64,000 bases of DNA, taken from positions 220,574 to 284,573 of the forward strand of contig NZ_QPKV01000001.1 in the NCBI RefSeq assembly GCF_003339865.1, written 5' to 3'. Shown here piece after piece: positions 17,875 through 26,838 of the stretch; position 1 is the first letter of the stretch, and each line of letters begins with the position of its first letter. The DNA is from Pedobacter chinensis (lineage in GTDB: Bacteria; Bacteroidota; Bacteroidia; Sphingobacteriales; Sphingobacteriaceae). Both the position numbers and the translations under genes were made by a program. Under the pieces are notes generated by a model. It ran no database searches, was not told the DNA's origin, and saw only the letters and a list, made by a program, of their open reading frames with translations.

Positions 17875-19179
17875 ATGTCAGATACCTTCAATACACCAGC
17901 TCCAACTTCAAACCTCAATTTAACAGAACGAGATCAAAAAGTGATCTGGCATCCCTACACGCAAATGAAAAATGCGTTGCCTCACATTCCAATCGTTAGA
18001 GGCGAAGGTGTTTATGTTTTTGATGAAAAAGGTAAAAAGTATATTGATGCAGTTTCTTCATGGTGGGTAAACATTCATGGGCATTCCCATCCTTATATAG
18101 CTAAAAAAGTTGCTGAACAGCTTAATGTTTTGGAGCATGTGATTTTTGCTGGTTTTACTCACGAGCCAGCAGTATTGTTGGCTGAAAGACTTCTGCCAAT
18201 CTTACCAGGACAACAGGATAAAGTGTTTTATACAGATAATGGCTCAACTGCTGTAGAGGTAGCATTAAAAATGTGCCTGCAATATTGGAATAATAAAGGG
18301 ATACCTAAAACCAAGATTCTGGCATTCAAAAATGCGTATCATGGCGATACTTTCGGCGCCATGTCTGTTAGTGGAAGAAGTATTTTTACCGATGCTTTTA
18401 ATGGTTTGTTATTCGATGTGGAGTTCATTGATTTGCCAAATGAGGATAACATAGCAAATCTCAAATCACAAATTGCAAATCTCAAATCTAAAACAGCCTG
18501 CTTCATATTCGAACCTTTGATTTTAGGCTCAGGCGGAATGCTGATGTATGAAGCTAAATACTTGGATGAGTTGATCTTTGCCTGTAATGAAGCAGAAATT
18601 TTAACCATTGCTGATGAGGTAATGACTGGTTTTGGTAGAACGGGAACTTATTTTGCCTGCGAAAAACTGACGAATAAGCCTGATATTTTCTGCTTAAGTA
18701 AAGGGTTAACCGGAGGAACAATGCCTCTTGGTATAACCACTTGTAGCAACAAAATTTTTGAAGCATTTTTAAGTGAAGATAAACTTAAAACTTTGTACCA
18801 TGGGCATTCTTTTACTGCTAATCCAATTGCTTGTGTGGCTTCATTGGCGAGCTTAGATATTTTGTTAGATAGTAAAACGCTTCAAAACATAAAACGAATA
18901 GAAAATAAACATGCCGTATTTCTGGAGGAAATCAAATCTCATACAAAAGTAAAAGCAGTAAGACATACCGGAACCATTATCGCTATTGAATGGGAAACAG
19001 GAAATGAAACTTCTTATTTAAGCAGTTTGCGTAATTTACTTTATGCTTATTTTTTAGATAAGGGAATTATCCTTCGTCCGCTAGGAAACATTATCTACAT
19101 TTTACCACCTTATGTGATTAGCGATGAGGATTTGGATTATGTTTACAGCGCGATAAAATCTGCTCTTGAAGAAATTTAA
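17875..19179 (+). CDS. bioA: Adenosylmethionine-8-amino-7-oxononanoate aminotransferase
   Basis: Biotin synthesis: transfers the amino group of SAM to KAPA to give DAPA. Motifs: 'IWHPYTQMK' (about 24-32), 'SSWWVNIHGHSHPYI' (about 61-75), 'FYTDNGSTAVEVALKM' (about 118-133), cofactor Lys276 in 'LSKGLTGG', and 'YHGHSFTANPIAC' (about 308-320). Length 434 residues. It follows the Nudix gene by 10 bases. Residues 193-206 (IANLKSQIANLKSK) are encoded by two tandem 20-bp repeats that match an intergenic repeat family, placed just before 'FIFEPLI'. Other biotin genes are not in the window. Confidence 0.95.
   Translation: MSDTFNTPAPTSNLNLTERDQKVIWHPYTQMKNALPHIPIVRGEGVYVFDEKGKKYIDAVSSWWVNIHGHSHPYIAKKVAEQLNVLEHVIFAGFTHEPAVLLAERLLPILPGQQDKVFYTDNGSTAVEVALKMCLQYWNNKGIPKTKILAFKNAYHGDTFGAMSVSGRSIFTDAFNGLLFDVEFIDLPNEDNIANLKSQIANLKSKTACFIFEPLILGSGGMLMYEAKYLDELIFACNEAEILTIADEVMTGFGRTGTYFACEKLTNKPDIFCLSKGLTGGTMPLGITTCSNKIFEAFLSEDKLKTLYHGHSFTANPIACVASLASLDILLDSKTLQNIKRIENKHAVFLEEIKSHTKVKAVRHTGTIIAIEWETGNETSYLSSLRNLLYAYFLDKGIILRPLGNIIYILPPYVISDEDLDYVYSAIKSALEEI
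18451..18490 (+). repeat. Two tandem 20-bp repeats inside bioA
   Basis: ATAGCAAATCTCAAATCACA is followed directly by AATTGCAAATCTCAAATCTA. Both stay in frame and encode 'ANLKSQIANLKS'. The wording matches the palindrome at 12258-12337. Confidence 0.7.
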
Positions 19180-19287
19180 GAAAAGATAGTACACGAAATT
19201 CACTATTTCAAATGAAACGCAGTAAATGATTAGAGCTCTTTGAAATGAATAGAATAGACTCTTCGAATCCTATCTTTTTAAAAGATT

Positions 19288-19722
19288 CTACGTTTCTGGC
19301 TCAAGAAAGTTCTTCAATGCATCGTTTACGAAATAATTCCAGCCACCAACAAAATTTTCTTTGCTGAAATCTTTCCCATTTTCTGCGAAGCTTTCCAAAC
19401 CGGTATGCGATAACTTAAGACGGGTTTGATCTCCTTCTTCAAACAATTCCCATATTACTTCTGTGTTTCCGGGATAACCATCATATTTCCAGGTATAAGC
19501 AATCTTTTTTCCATCAACAACTTGTGTGATTTCACAAAGATGGAGAAATTGAGGGCCATCTTCAGGGCCACCACTAAAGTCGAATTTAAATCCAATTTCT
19601 GGTTTGAATTCCTTTATTTGAAAATACCACTTTTTGAGTTGATCATGATCCGTCAAAGCATTCCAAACTTTTTCAATTGGTGCATTGTAAACACGTTCTA
19701 CGATAACTGGTTTAGTATCCAT
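19288..19722 (-). CDS. SRPBCC (AHSA1-like) domain protein
   Basis: 144-residue START/Bet v1-fold protein of the AHSA1-like group, which binds hydrophobic ligands in a helix-grip cavity. It starts 'MDTKPVIVERVYNAPIEKVW' and contains 'TDHDQLKKWYFQ' and 'WELFEEGDQTRLKLSHTG', all typical. It follows the VOC gene on the same strand with a 24-base gap, a pairing common in bacteria. Ligand and role unknown. Confidence 0.88.
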   Translation of the reverse strand: MDTKPVIVERVYNAPIEKVWNALTDHDQLKKWYFQIKEFKPEIGFKFDFSGGPEDGPQFLHLCEITQVVDGKKIAYTWKYDGYPGNTEVIWELFEEGDQTRLKLSHTGLESFAENGKDFSKENFVGGWNYFVNDALKNFLEPET

Positions 19723-19746
19723 TTTTTTAATAATGTTATTTTGTAG

Positions 19747-20163
19747 TTAACCTAAAGGCATTTTACTTAAATCCATATAAAGAATACTCCATCTTTGTCC
19801 ATCTAAATCAATAAAGCCACAACCATACATCCAACCATCTTTATATGCAGGCTCCCCATATAAAGTACCGCCAGCTGCTACAACTTTTTCAGCCAGCTCA
19901 TCTACTTCTTCCGGGCTTTCCGCATCGAAGGAGAATAATACTTCACTGCCGGAAAGATCATCAGCAATTGAGGTTCCGGCAAAACCTTCATACAATGATC
20001 TTTCGAAAAGCATCAATACCAAATCGCTGTCGCCAATCATAAAGCTAGCAGAATCATCGCGAACTCCATATTGCTGGTTTAATCTGAAACCAAGTTTGGT
20101 GAAAAACGCTTTTGATCTGTTGATATCCTTCACGGGAAGGTTTATCCAAAGTGATTTTATCAT
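19747..20163 (-). CDS. VOC family (glyoxalase/bleomycin-resistance fold) protein
   Basis: 138-residue vicinal-oxygen-chelate-fold protein. It begins 'MIKSLWINLPVKDINRSKAF' with 'KLGF' following, the usual first beta-alpha-beta module. The second module has 'VVAAGGTLYGEPAYKDGWMYGCGFIDLDGQRW'-type wording split over about 92-125. The usual metal ligands (His/Glu) are not all clear, so it may be a non-catalytic member. First gene of a likely two-gene unit with the SRPBCC protein. Confidence 0.86.
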   Translation of the reverse strand: MIKSLWINLPVKDINRSKAFFTKLGFRLNQQYGVRDDSASFMIGDSDLVLMLFERSLYEGFAGTSIADDLSGSEVLFSFDAESPEEVDELAEKVVAAGGTLYGEPAYKDGWMYGCGFIDLDGQRWSILYMDLSKMPLG

Positions 20164-20258
20164 AATATTTTATTAAGTAATAAAGATATTAAACAACAAT
20201 TTGAAAGATGATAGCTAAAAACGAAAATTTAGAGGGTAATTTGAGACAGATTGATGTA

Positions 20259-20603
20259 TCATTCAGCTACATCCTGATATTTAGCTGCAAGTTTTTGAGG
20301 AGCTACATTACAATAAGAAAGTGTTAATGCATCTTTTATCATTTCAGGCTCAACAAACTTAATTTCGAAAATTGTCCAGCCTTGCTTACCCCAGGCGCCT
20401 GTTGCAGGGTAAATAGCTGATGGATCGAAATCAGAAAATACAGATTGATCAACTTCTGAGAGTTTAAAAACCGCTTTTAAGTTTTTAGTATCGATCGTTG
20501 CAAAAATTTTATCGTTAACTCTAAAAGAGTTCTTATCAAAGTGAGGTTGTTCAGTAGCCTCATCAAAAGATAGGGCCAGTTTTATAAAAGTTGATATATC
20601 CAT
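20259..20603 (-). CDS. MmcQ/YjbR family protein
   Basis: 114-residue protein of the MmcQ/YjbR (DUF419) family, a double-wing DNA-binding-like fold with no known reaction. Family wording: 'ALSFDEATEQPHFDKNSFRV' (about 11-30), 'KIFATID' and 'GAWGKQGWTIFEI' (about 71-83). The 143 bases upstream show no gene. Probably transcribed separately from the VOC gene 95 bases downstream. Confidence 0.85.
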   Translation of the reverse strand: MDISTFIKLALSFDEATEQPHFDKNSFRVNDKIFATIDTKNLKAVFKLSEVDQSVFSDFDPSAIYPATGAWGKQGWTIFEIKFVEPEMIKDALTLSYCNVAPQKLAAKYQDVAE

Positions 20604-20746
20604 AATTATTTTGTTCTAACTATTTGGTAACATTGCGGCAAGCATAACATCGATGGCAGATTATCAATAATCTTAACTTTGAAAAGTTTTTCATTGACTT
20701 GCTTGAAATCATGGTGTCATACTTGAAGCCCACTTCATTAAATTTC

Positions 20747-22120
20747 TTACAATTTATATAATTTCTGCGGAAATTGTTCTGCGTGGTTTAAAATTAAATT
20801 AAGAATATAACTATTAGATTGATAAACAGACAAATCATTTTTGATAGGAGCTAAGCCATCAGATAAATAAGTTTTATCAGTGAAATATCCCATCCCGTAA
20901 AATTTTCCTTTTTCTATAACCAGACAGCTAAATTCTTCCTCTTTTCTTCCTTCATCAACAAGCGCAAAACTGGGTTGTAAATTTTGAATTTCATCCAACG
21001 CATGGTTAAGTCTTTTATTGTAAACCGACACGGTTTCAATCCCGCTACAGGCACCAAAACATTGTCCGTTTTCATGTGCCGTACATTTTGTAGCTGTTTT
21101 TTGAAGATAACATAATTTAGCGCAGAGCTGATATTTCTCTATTAACTGGTTTAAAAAATGATATCCCTCCAATAAGCTGTTGAAGCTTTGAAGAGACTTA
21201 TTGTTTTTTTTGTGTTTATCTATTGCCAATCGTAAATAACCATTCTGATCTTCGAAAACGTATAAATCATATTTGTGCTCATAACGCTTCATTGCCCGGT
21301 TGTTTTCTGGCCAAAGCCGTTTAATCTCATTTGCCTCTAAAATCAATGCCATGAGTTCTGTGCCACAAACAACAAAATCCACATGATGAATGGTTCGTAA
21401 AAAATCCTGACGTTGCTTGTTTGGTTTATTCCCGGTAAAATGACTGATCACTCTTTTTTTTAAATCTTTAGCCTTACCCACATATACAATTTTACCTTTA
21501 TTATCCTTAAAATAATATACTCCGGGCTGATTTGGCAACCTTAAAATTGAAGCTTTATCTAAATGAGGCGGTAAAACCTGCTCTTTGGATGCTTTCTTTA
21601 GCATTTCGGCAATTACACCTTCATGATCATTTTCCAATAACAGATTAAATAATATGCTGGTGGCATCAGCATCGCCGGCAGCTCTGTGCCTGTTTTGAAT
21701 TGGTATTTGCAGTGCACTACACAATTTCCCTAAACTGTAAGAAGATTTTCCAGGGATTAACTTCCTGCTGAGCCTCACTGTGCAAAGTTTTTTACAATTT
21801 AAATCGTAACCAAAAGCAGCTAAATGATGTTTCAGAAAAGAATAATCGAAATTTACATTATGGGCTACAAAAATCTTATCGTTAAGTAATTGGTAAATTT
21901 GCAAAGCAACATCTTGAAATGTTGGCGCATCTGCCAGCATTGCATCGTCAATTCCTGTTAAAGCTGTAATATAAACAGGTACAGCTTGCTTAGGATTAAT
22001 CAAAGTTGTAAATGATTCAACTACTTGATTTTCATCATGAATATTGATGGCAACTTCTGTTATTCCATTGGCCGATGCATGACCACCCGTGGTTTCGATA
22101 TCTACAACTGCGTATAACAT
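20747..22120 (-). CDS. DnaQ-type exonuclease fused to a GIY-YIG (UvrC/Cho-like) nuclease
   Basis: 457-residue fusion. Residues 1-170 are a DEDD 3'-5' exonuclease like the polymerase III epsilon subunit: Exo I 'VDIETTGG' (D7, E9), Exo II 'VAHNVNFDYSFL' (about 94-105) and Exo III 'HRAAGDAD'. From about 205 a GIY-YIG domain begins ('PGVYYFKDNKGKIVYVGKAK'), as in UvrC N-termini and Cho. A tail of about 150 residues contains 'CTAHENGQCFGACSG', a UvrC-like cysteine cluster. Fusions of this kind are known and presumed to act in DNA repair or proofreading. It has its own TAGATTTG promoter box. Confidence 0.92.
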   Translation of the reverse strand: MLYAVVDIETTGGHASANGITEVAINIHDENQVVESFTTLINPKQAVPVYITALTGIDDAMLADAPTFQDVALQIYQLLNDKIFVAHNVNFDYSFLKHHLAAFGYDLNCKKLCTVRLSRKLIPGKSSYSLGKLCSALQIPIQNRHRAAGDADATSILFNLLLENDHEGVIAEMLKKASKEQVLPPHLDKASILRLPNQPGVYYFKDNKGKIVYVGKAKDLKKRVISHFTGNKPNKQRQDFLRTIHHVDFVVCGTELMALILEANEIKRLWPENNRAMKRYEHKYDLYVFEDQNGYLRLAIDKHKKNNKSLQSFNSLLEGYHFLNQLIEKYQLCAKLCYLQKTATKCTAHENGQCFGACSGIETVSVYNKRLNHALDEIQNLQPSFALVDEGRKEEEFSCLVIEKGKFYGMGYFTDKTYLSDGLAPIKNDLSVYQSNSYILNLILNHAEQFPQKLYKL

Positions 22121-22137
22121 GAGGAAATTTTACACTA

Positions 22138-22145
22138 CAAATCTA
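22138..22145 (-). promoter_or_regulatory. -7 promoter box of the exonuclease/GIY-YIG gene
   Basis: TAGATTTG on the minus strand, an exact TAnnTTTG match 17 bases before the start codon. Confidence 0.5.
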
Positions 22146-22227
22146 TACTAAAATAGTTAGTAATAAAAATATGCATCGTGATTTGTTGATTATTTTTTTA
22201 GCTTTTAATCTGTCGAAATAAACTTCA

Positions 22228-22265
22228 TAAAAAAAGCGATTACGTATTTAACGCAACCGCTTTAA
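22228..22265 (-). terminator. Terminator of the barrel protein gene at 22284-22913
   Basis: On the minus strand AAAGCGGTT pairs with AATCGCTTT (one G-T pair), followed by a T-run. It lies 21 bases after the stop codon and closes the signalling cluster. Confidence 0.75.
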
Positions 22266-22283
22266 TAAACGTATGATATTATT

Positions 22284-22913
22284 TTAAAGTTTGCCCAATA
22301 ATTTACTCAAATTAGGTTTGATTCCTATGGTAATTGGAGCAGTGTTAAACATCTTGTTTTGAATTTTGCTAAAGCCATGCATATAACTGGCTTCTACAAA
22401 TAAATTTGCACCACCAACATTATACTCAATGCCCGCGCCTCCTTCAGCAATTCCTAGTCCATTGGTTTTATTATCCATGTTTACTTGCAAAGTAGATGTG
22501 TTTACGGCTGCCTGTGGAGTAAGTATAAAGCCCCCACCAGCTCCGGCAAATCCATAAAATGCCCATTTGTCGACTATTTTGCGATATCCTAAAGCAATAT
22601 TCAGCAAATAAGTTGTGGCCCTGCTTTTTTGCAAGGTATAATTAAAACCAGCATCGGGTGTAATTTGATTAAAAGTAAAAGCGTGTAAACTTACTTTAGG
22701 GTAAACAAATAAACCACCATTTCCAACAGCTAAATTAAGCCCAAGTGAAGTGGAAAATTTTGGTTTAAAATAATCTGATGTTTCTCCGATAGGGAAAGCA
22801 AAACCAATTCCACTCATAGAATAAAGTTTATCAGGACGGCTACTTTGTGCATGAACTTTCACAGATATTGCGGCACAAAGCAATATTATGGGGGTTAATA
22901 TTTTTAATTTCAT
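22284..22913 (-). CDS. Outer-membrane beta-barrel protein
   Basis: 209-residue secreted protein. The signal peptide (about 1-22) ends 'ISVKVHAQS'. The rest alternates hydrophobic and polar residues with many Gly and aromatics ('GLFVYPKVSLHAFTF', 'WAFYGFAGAGGGF', 'GAGIEYNVGG'), as in small porin-like or OmpA-type barrels. It follows the lone receiver gene by 10 bases on the same strand, so it may be an output gene or passenger of that regulatory unit. No specific function seen. Confidence 0.82.
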   Translation of the reverse strand: MKLKILTPIILLCAAISVKVHAQSSRPDKLYSMSGIGFAFPIGETSDYFKPKFSTSLGLNLAVGNGGLFVYPKVSLHAFTFNQITPDAGFNYTLQKSRATTYLLNIALGYRKIVDKWAFYGFAGAGGGFILTPQAAVNTSTLQVNMDNKTNGLGIAEGGAGIEYNVGGANLFVEASYMHGFSKIQNKMFNTAPITIGIKPNLSKLLGKL

Positions 22914-22923
22914 CGCTGTTGTT

Positions 22924-23286
22924 TTAATTTGCGGTTAGTTTGTTTACTTTTTGAAGTAAATCTGAAATGGTAAAAGGTTTCTCTAAATAACCACCAGGAT
23001 TATACTTTTGTGAAGCAATGTAATCTTCATCATATCGGGCTGAAGCCATTATAACAGGGATATTTTCTGTTGTTGGATTTGATTTTAATTCCTTAAAAAC
23101 TGCTCTTCCATCCATGCCATCCAACATGATGTCTAAAATGATCAAATCCGGATCAAAATCCTTAATCGTTTTAAATATAAATCTTGGTGATAGTAAGGGG
23201 TAAACGCTATAATGTTCAGTTTCTAGTGCAACTTGAAAAACCTCCAATATATCAGGGTCATCATCTACAACTAATATTCTTTTCAA
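22924..23286 (-). CDS. Single-domain response regulator
   Basis: 120-residue stand-alone CheY-like receiver. Acidic pocket DDD at 8-10, phosphorylated Asp52 in 'LIILDIMLDGMDG', Ser/Thr switch in 'VIMASA' (about 79-84), and conserved Lys in 'GGYLEKPF' (about 97-104). No output domain, so it must act through protein contacts. It sits between a LytTR regulator gene and the barrel gene on the same strand; its kinase is not obvious, since the nearby LytS-type kinase usually pairs with LytTR proteins. Confidence 0.92.
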   Translation of the reverse strand: MKRILVVDDDPDILEVFQVALETEHYSVYPLLSPRFIFKTIKDFDPDLIILDIMLDGMDGRAVFKELKSNPTTENIPVIMASARYDEDYIASQKYNPGGYLEKPFTISDLLQKVNKLTAN

Positions 23287-23404
23287 AGTGGGTAATCAAT
23301 TTTTAATTAAATGGACTATTTCTAATACAAAATTTTGAAAGGAATGTTTTAACAGGATATGGAAATATGCAATAATTACATTAAAAACAGAAAAAACGTA
23401 CTGA

Positions 23405-24145
23405 CTAAGCTTTACCCTTTAGCAGGTTCATTTTAATGAAATTTGAGAAGAGTTCTTTATAACTGTCTGTTGCCGTATAATTTACCTCACTTGAGAGTAG
23501 TATCTGATCGCCCAGAACACTCTTGATATGTTGTTTCGATATAATCACGCTGGAACTGATTTGAATAAATCCAGGATGTTTTTTAAGCATTTTAATCATT
23601 TTGGCAAAATTTATTTTTGCATTAACAAACGATCCCTTAGTGGTCACAAAACTAATATCTTCCTGATGATTTTCTATCGCAATTAGCTCATTAAGATCAA
23701 TCCTTACCAGTTGATTGTTTTCATTTTGAAGTGGAATGTAAAAAAAATGATCTTCAAAAATAGAAAAAGACTGCTGTTCATTGGTTCCGGCAGGGTAAAG
23801 GTTGTTAATTGTTTTGGCAAAATGAAGAATGGAGTAGGGTTTTAACAAATAGGCATCTGCATCTACTTTAAAAGCGTCTATAGCATATTTTGCATGTGCT
23901 GTTGTAAAAATAAGGTACTTTGCTTTCTGTCTTAATAAACCTGCAAGCTCGATTCCTGAAAGTGATGGCATTTCAACATCCATAAAAATTATATCTACAG
24001 GGTTTGCTACAGATATTTCTGCGAGTGCTTGCAGGGGTTCAGTAAAGGTTTGCACAAGTTTAAGCTCTGGCAGCTTATCCATGTAATCAATTAAATTTTC
24101 TAAAGAATGAGGATCATCATCGATGGCGATGCAACTTATTGGCAT
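23405..24145 (-). CDS. LytTR family response regulator
   Basis: 246-residue DNA-binding regulator. The receiver (1-120) has D9-D11, Asp56 in 'IIFMDVEMPSLSG' and Lys in 'AYLLKPYS'. The C-terminal LytTR domain (about 140-240) contains 'LNELIAIENHQEDISFVTTK' and 'FIQISSSVIISKQHIKSV'. It lies 152 bases downstream of the LytS-type kinase gene and is a close relative of the regulator encoded upstream of that kinase at 25511-26251, which suggests duplication around the kinase. Confidence 0.92.
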   Translation of the reverse strand: MPISCIAIDDDPHSLENLIDYMDKLPELKLVQTFTEPLQALAEISVANPVDIIFMDVEMPSLSGIELAGLLRQKAKYLIFTTAHAKYAIDAFKVDADAYLLKPYSILHFAKTINNLYPAGTNEQQSFSIFEDHFFYIPLQNENNQLVRIDLNELIAIENHQEDISFVTTKGSFVNAKINFAKMIKMLKKHPGFIQISSSVIISKQHIKSVLGDQILLSSEVNYTATDSYKELFSNFIKMNLLKGKA

Positions 24146-24297
24146 TTTTCAAGGTTTAGATTATGCAAATTACGATTTCGTTAATTAAAATGGAAAAAAA
24201 TAAATTTCGAAATGGATTATGGTTGGTTCATCAAGGTTTTGTAGTGTTAATTTGATTCGTATGAATTAAAAATTAGTATCAGTAAAATTTTGACATA

Positions 24298-25392
24298 TTA
24301 ATAGACAATGTTTTTTATAATTAGTTTTACTATAAAATAATGATTTTGATTAGCATAATGGTCAAATGAATATCCATCTCCGTAAGCATAATTCAATCTT
24401 TTAGTAATGTTTTCAATTCCTGCATTTAAGCCTGAATTTTCTTTGTTAACGTTAATCAGGTTTGATGTTTCGATAATTAAGTCGTGATGATCTGTAGACA
24501 ATTTGATTTCTGCAGGATGGGCTTCTAAAAGCAAATTACCATGTTTAATCATATTTTCTGTTAACGTGATTAACACCAGCGGGATAATCTCAATTTCCTT
24601 TATTTCGTCATCATACCAAAATCGAATCTGAAGCTGATGATTTTTTCGAAGCTGGTGCAGATTAATAAAATTTTCAACCTGGTTTATTTCTTCTGCCAGT
24701 GGGATAAAATCTTTATCCTTATTGCTATCTACTGAATAACGCATCATTTCCGATAGTGATAAAATCGTTTCGGCAGCTATTGGAGATGTATCTTTTGCAT
24801 TCTGATAAATAAAGTCAAGGGTGTTAAATAGCAAATGTGGCTGAACCTGCGCTCTTAAAAATGCATTTTCAGATCTGGCTATCTGTATCATGTTATTTAA
24901 GCGTTGCAATTCCAGATCCTCAGTTTTTTTTCTTTCACTTAAAAATTTAAGCAAGAAGTAATAACCTGTGGAAAAGAACATGAAATAAATAGCCCTGTAA
25001 ACGGGACCTAACAAATAAGGCATATTAAAACCCATTTTTCGAGGACCATCATAATCAGTGAAATTGATCACCAGATAATCCATGCCAAACGTAACTAATA
25101 AATAACCTATTATTTCCAGTGTTAAGAACAGCGGTAATTTCCACCAAACTTTTCTGGTGTTCTTTAAGCCTTTCGATAGTACAACATGGGTGTGCACATA
25201 GAAAATAGTAACATTAAGGGCATAATAAAAAATATAATTACTTAGTTTACCAAATTTTCCGGTAAATAATCCAATAATTACCGATTCATATATGATGAAT
25301 ACAATCCATATAATGATGTGGAATTTTTTTGCTATTAGCCAATTTCTGATACTGTATTTTAATGTTGGCTTTGTTTTTTTTATAGTACCCAT
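24298..25392 (-). CDS. LytS/YehU-type sensor histidine kinase
   Basis: 364-residue membrane kinase. Four or more membrane segments occupy about 20-150. A short coiled linker (about 152-175) leads to the His_kinase domain with the phospho-acceptor His186 in 'AQVQPHLLFNTLDFI'. The ATPase part has 'LTENMIKHG' (N-box), and 'GLNAGIENITKRL' (about 325-337) lies in the glycine region. It signals to LytTR regulators, one encoded on each side. The ligand is unknown; no periplasmic sensor domain is visible, so sensing is probably within the membrane. Confidence 0.93.
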   Translation of the reverse strand: MGTIKKTKPTLKYSIRNWLIAKKFHIIIWIVFIIYESVIIGLFTGKFGKLSNYIFYYALNVTIFYVHTHVVLSKGLKNTRKVWWKLPLFLTLEIIGYLLVTFGMDYLVINFTDYDGPRKMGFNMPYLLGPVYRAIYFMFFSTGYYFLLKFLSERKKTEDLELQRLNNMIQIARSENAFLRAQVQPHLLFNTLDFIYQNAKDTSPIAAETILSLSEMMRYSVDSNKDKDFIPLAEEINQVENFINLHQLRKNHQLQIRFWYDDEIKEIEIIPLVLITLTENMIKHGNLLLEAHPAEIKLSTDHHDLIIETSNLINVNKENSGLNAGIENITKRLNYAYGDGYSFDHYANQNHYFIVKLIIKNIVY

Positions 25393-25510
25393 TTAGTGGA
25401 AATTGCTTGTTAATTCGGGATCGGCTAATCATGATGATAAAGATGATAAAATTGCATAAAGATTTTTCAAATCTTCAGGCCCAATCAAAGATAAAAAATG
25501 ATCTATCTTT

Positions 25511-26251
25511 TTAAGATCGACTGGTTTTTATCGTTTTTTCTTTGATGTAATCTTGTATTTCTTCCCGGTAACTGTTACCTACGTTAACCGTTAAGTTGTT
25601 TATCATTTTGAGCGTATGACCTTCAACTTTTTCTATATAATTTTTAGCAATGATAAAAGAGCGATGTGCCTGGGCAAAGTTTGTATATCCTTGCAGGATT
25701 ACTTTAATTTCTGATAATGCGATATACGTAACAATTGATTCATTGATTGTATATATCCTCACATAATTTTGTAAACTCTCCACGGCAACGATATCGCTGT
25801 AACGAACTTTAATTAAATTGTTCTTTTCAGTTTTATTTCTTACAAAAAAGTAATCATCTTCTTGTTGTACAGAAACATTTGGTAAGCCAGGCGATTTAGG
25901 AAATAAACGGTTTATGGTTTCAGCAAAACGGGCAAAAGTATATGGTTTAAGTAAATAAGCACTGGCGTTCATTTCGAATGCCTCATAAGCATATTTTGAA
26001 TGTGATGTGGTAAAAATAAGTTTATTCGTTTTATGGCGTATGGCCTTTGATAGTTCAATTCCGGAAATCATTGGCATATCAATATCCATAAAAATTATAT
26101 CCACATTATCGTTTCCCGTAATTTCAGTAAGTGCTTGTAAAGGATCGGTAAAAGCTTTAATAAGTGATACATTAGACAGTGTATTCAGGTAAGATTTTAT
26201 ACCGTTGATGGCATGAATATCATCATCAATTACGATACATTTTAATTTCAT
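25511..26251 (-). CDS. LytTR family response regulator
   Basis: 246 residues, same build and length as the regulator at 23405-24145. Receiver with DDD at 9-11 and Asp56 in 'DIIFMDIDMPMISG', Lys in 'AYLLKPYTFA', then LytTR ('SDIVAVESLQNYVRIYTINE', 'FAQAHRSFIIAKNYIEKVEG'). Here the LytTR half keeps the classical 'AHRSFIIAKNYI' wording, while the other copy has diverged there. It is first in the minus-strand cluster, 118 bases before the kinase gene. Confidence 0.93.
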   Translation of the reverse strand: MKLKCIVIDDDIHAINGIKSYLNTLSNVSLIKAFTDPLQALTEITGNDNVDIIFMDIDMPMISGIELSKAIRHKTNKLIFTTSHSKYAYEAFEMNASAYLLKPYTFARFAETINRLFPKSPGLPNVSVQQEDDYFFVRNKTEKNNLIKVRYSDIVAVESLQNYVRIYTINESIVTYIALSEIKVILQGYTNFAQAHRSFIIAKNYIEKVEGHTLKMINNLTVNVGNSYREEIQDYIKEKTIKTSRS

Positions 26252-26483
26252 TTGGCAGATAGACTAGAGGCATGCCAAATTACAGGTTGATTTTTAAATA
26301 ATGAAATTTATAATGTTCGTAAAGTTTTAATGGTTGTTCGTAACGTATTTTGTTAATTTCGTTTAGCTCGTGTGAAAAAAAATAAAATATGAAAGGGCAG
26401 TTGGTTAAAAATAATGAACAGGCTAACTGTTTAAAAATAAACAAAACAAATTTATCCAATTGCTTGTATAACAATATATTGTA

Positions 26484-26512
26484 TTTGTATTCGTAATAAT
26501 AATATGCTTTTG
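26484..26512 (+). promoter_or_regulatory. Possible promoter of the 92-residue protein gene
   Basis: TTTG (26484-26487), 17 bases, then TGCTTTTG (26505-26512), one mismatch from TAnnTTTG. It would give a leader of about 40 bases. The rest of the 308-base gap from 26252 is AT-rich with no gene I can support. Confidence 0.4.
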
Positions 26513-26559
26513 TTATCAAATAAACTAACAAAAGTCATTATCCCTAAAACCTATATCTT

Positions 26560-26838
26560 ATGAAAAACAGAACCTTAAAAACCAATAGACTAAACGTCTC
26601 CATCACTAAGAAAGTTATCGAATTGCAAGAGAAAGGGTATGATTGCGATTTTCTTTTGTTAGCTAACGGAAGTTTACTTTGTATGCAAACTAACAGAAAA
26701 TATCCAATGAACACTGTTGCCATAAAAGCGATGGAGCACGGATACGATTTCTTTAGCCATTCTTATAAACATATCCATACAATTGAAACTGGTAATGGCG
26801 AAAGAGGGGTTCTCTTAACTGAAAAAGCTTTTAATTAA
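26560..26838 (+). CDS. 92-residue protein of unknown function
   Basis: Small soluble protein with 'ITKKVIELQEKGYDCDFLLL', a short strand region and 'GERGVLLTEKAFN' at the end. The layout (helix, strand, loop with Cys, strand) recalls small Bacteroidota proteins labelled phosphoribosylpyrophosphate-synthetase-like, but the likeness is weak and I assign no function. An IS982-type element is inserted exactly over its stop codon. Joining the flanks without the element gives AAT-TAG, so the protein length is unchanged. Confidence 0.65.
   Translation: MKNRTLKTNRLNVSITKKVIELQEKGYDCDFLLLANGSLLCMQTNRKYPMNTVAIKAMEHGYDFFSHSYKHIHTIETGNGERGVLLTEKAFN

Noticed and set aside
26280..26531. Minus-strand 83-residue gene
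   Set aside because: Composition is Tyr/Phe/Lys/Leu-rich as expected from AT-rich non-coding DNA, and it covers the likely promoter of the gene at 26560.
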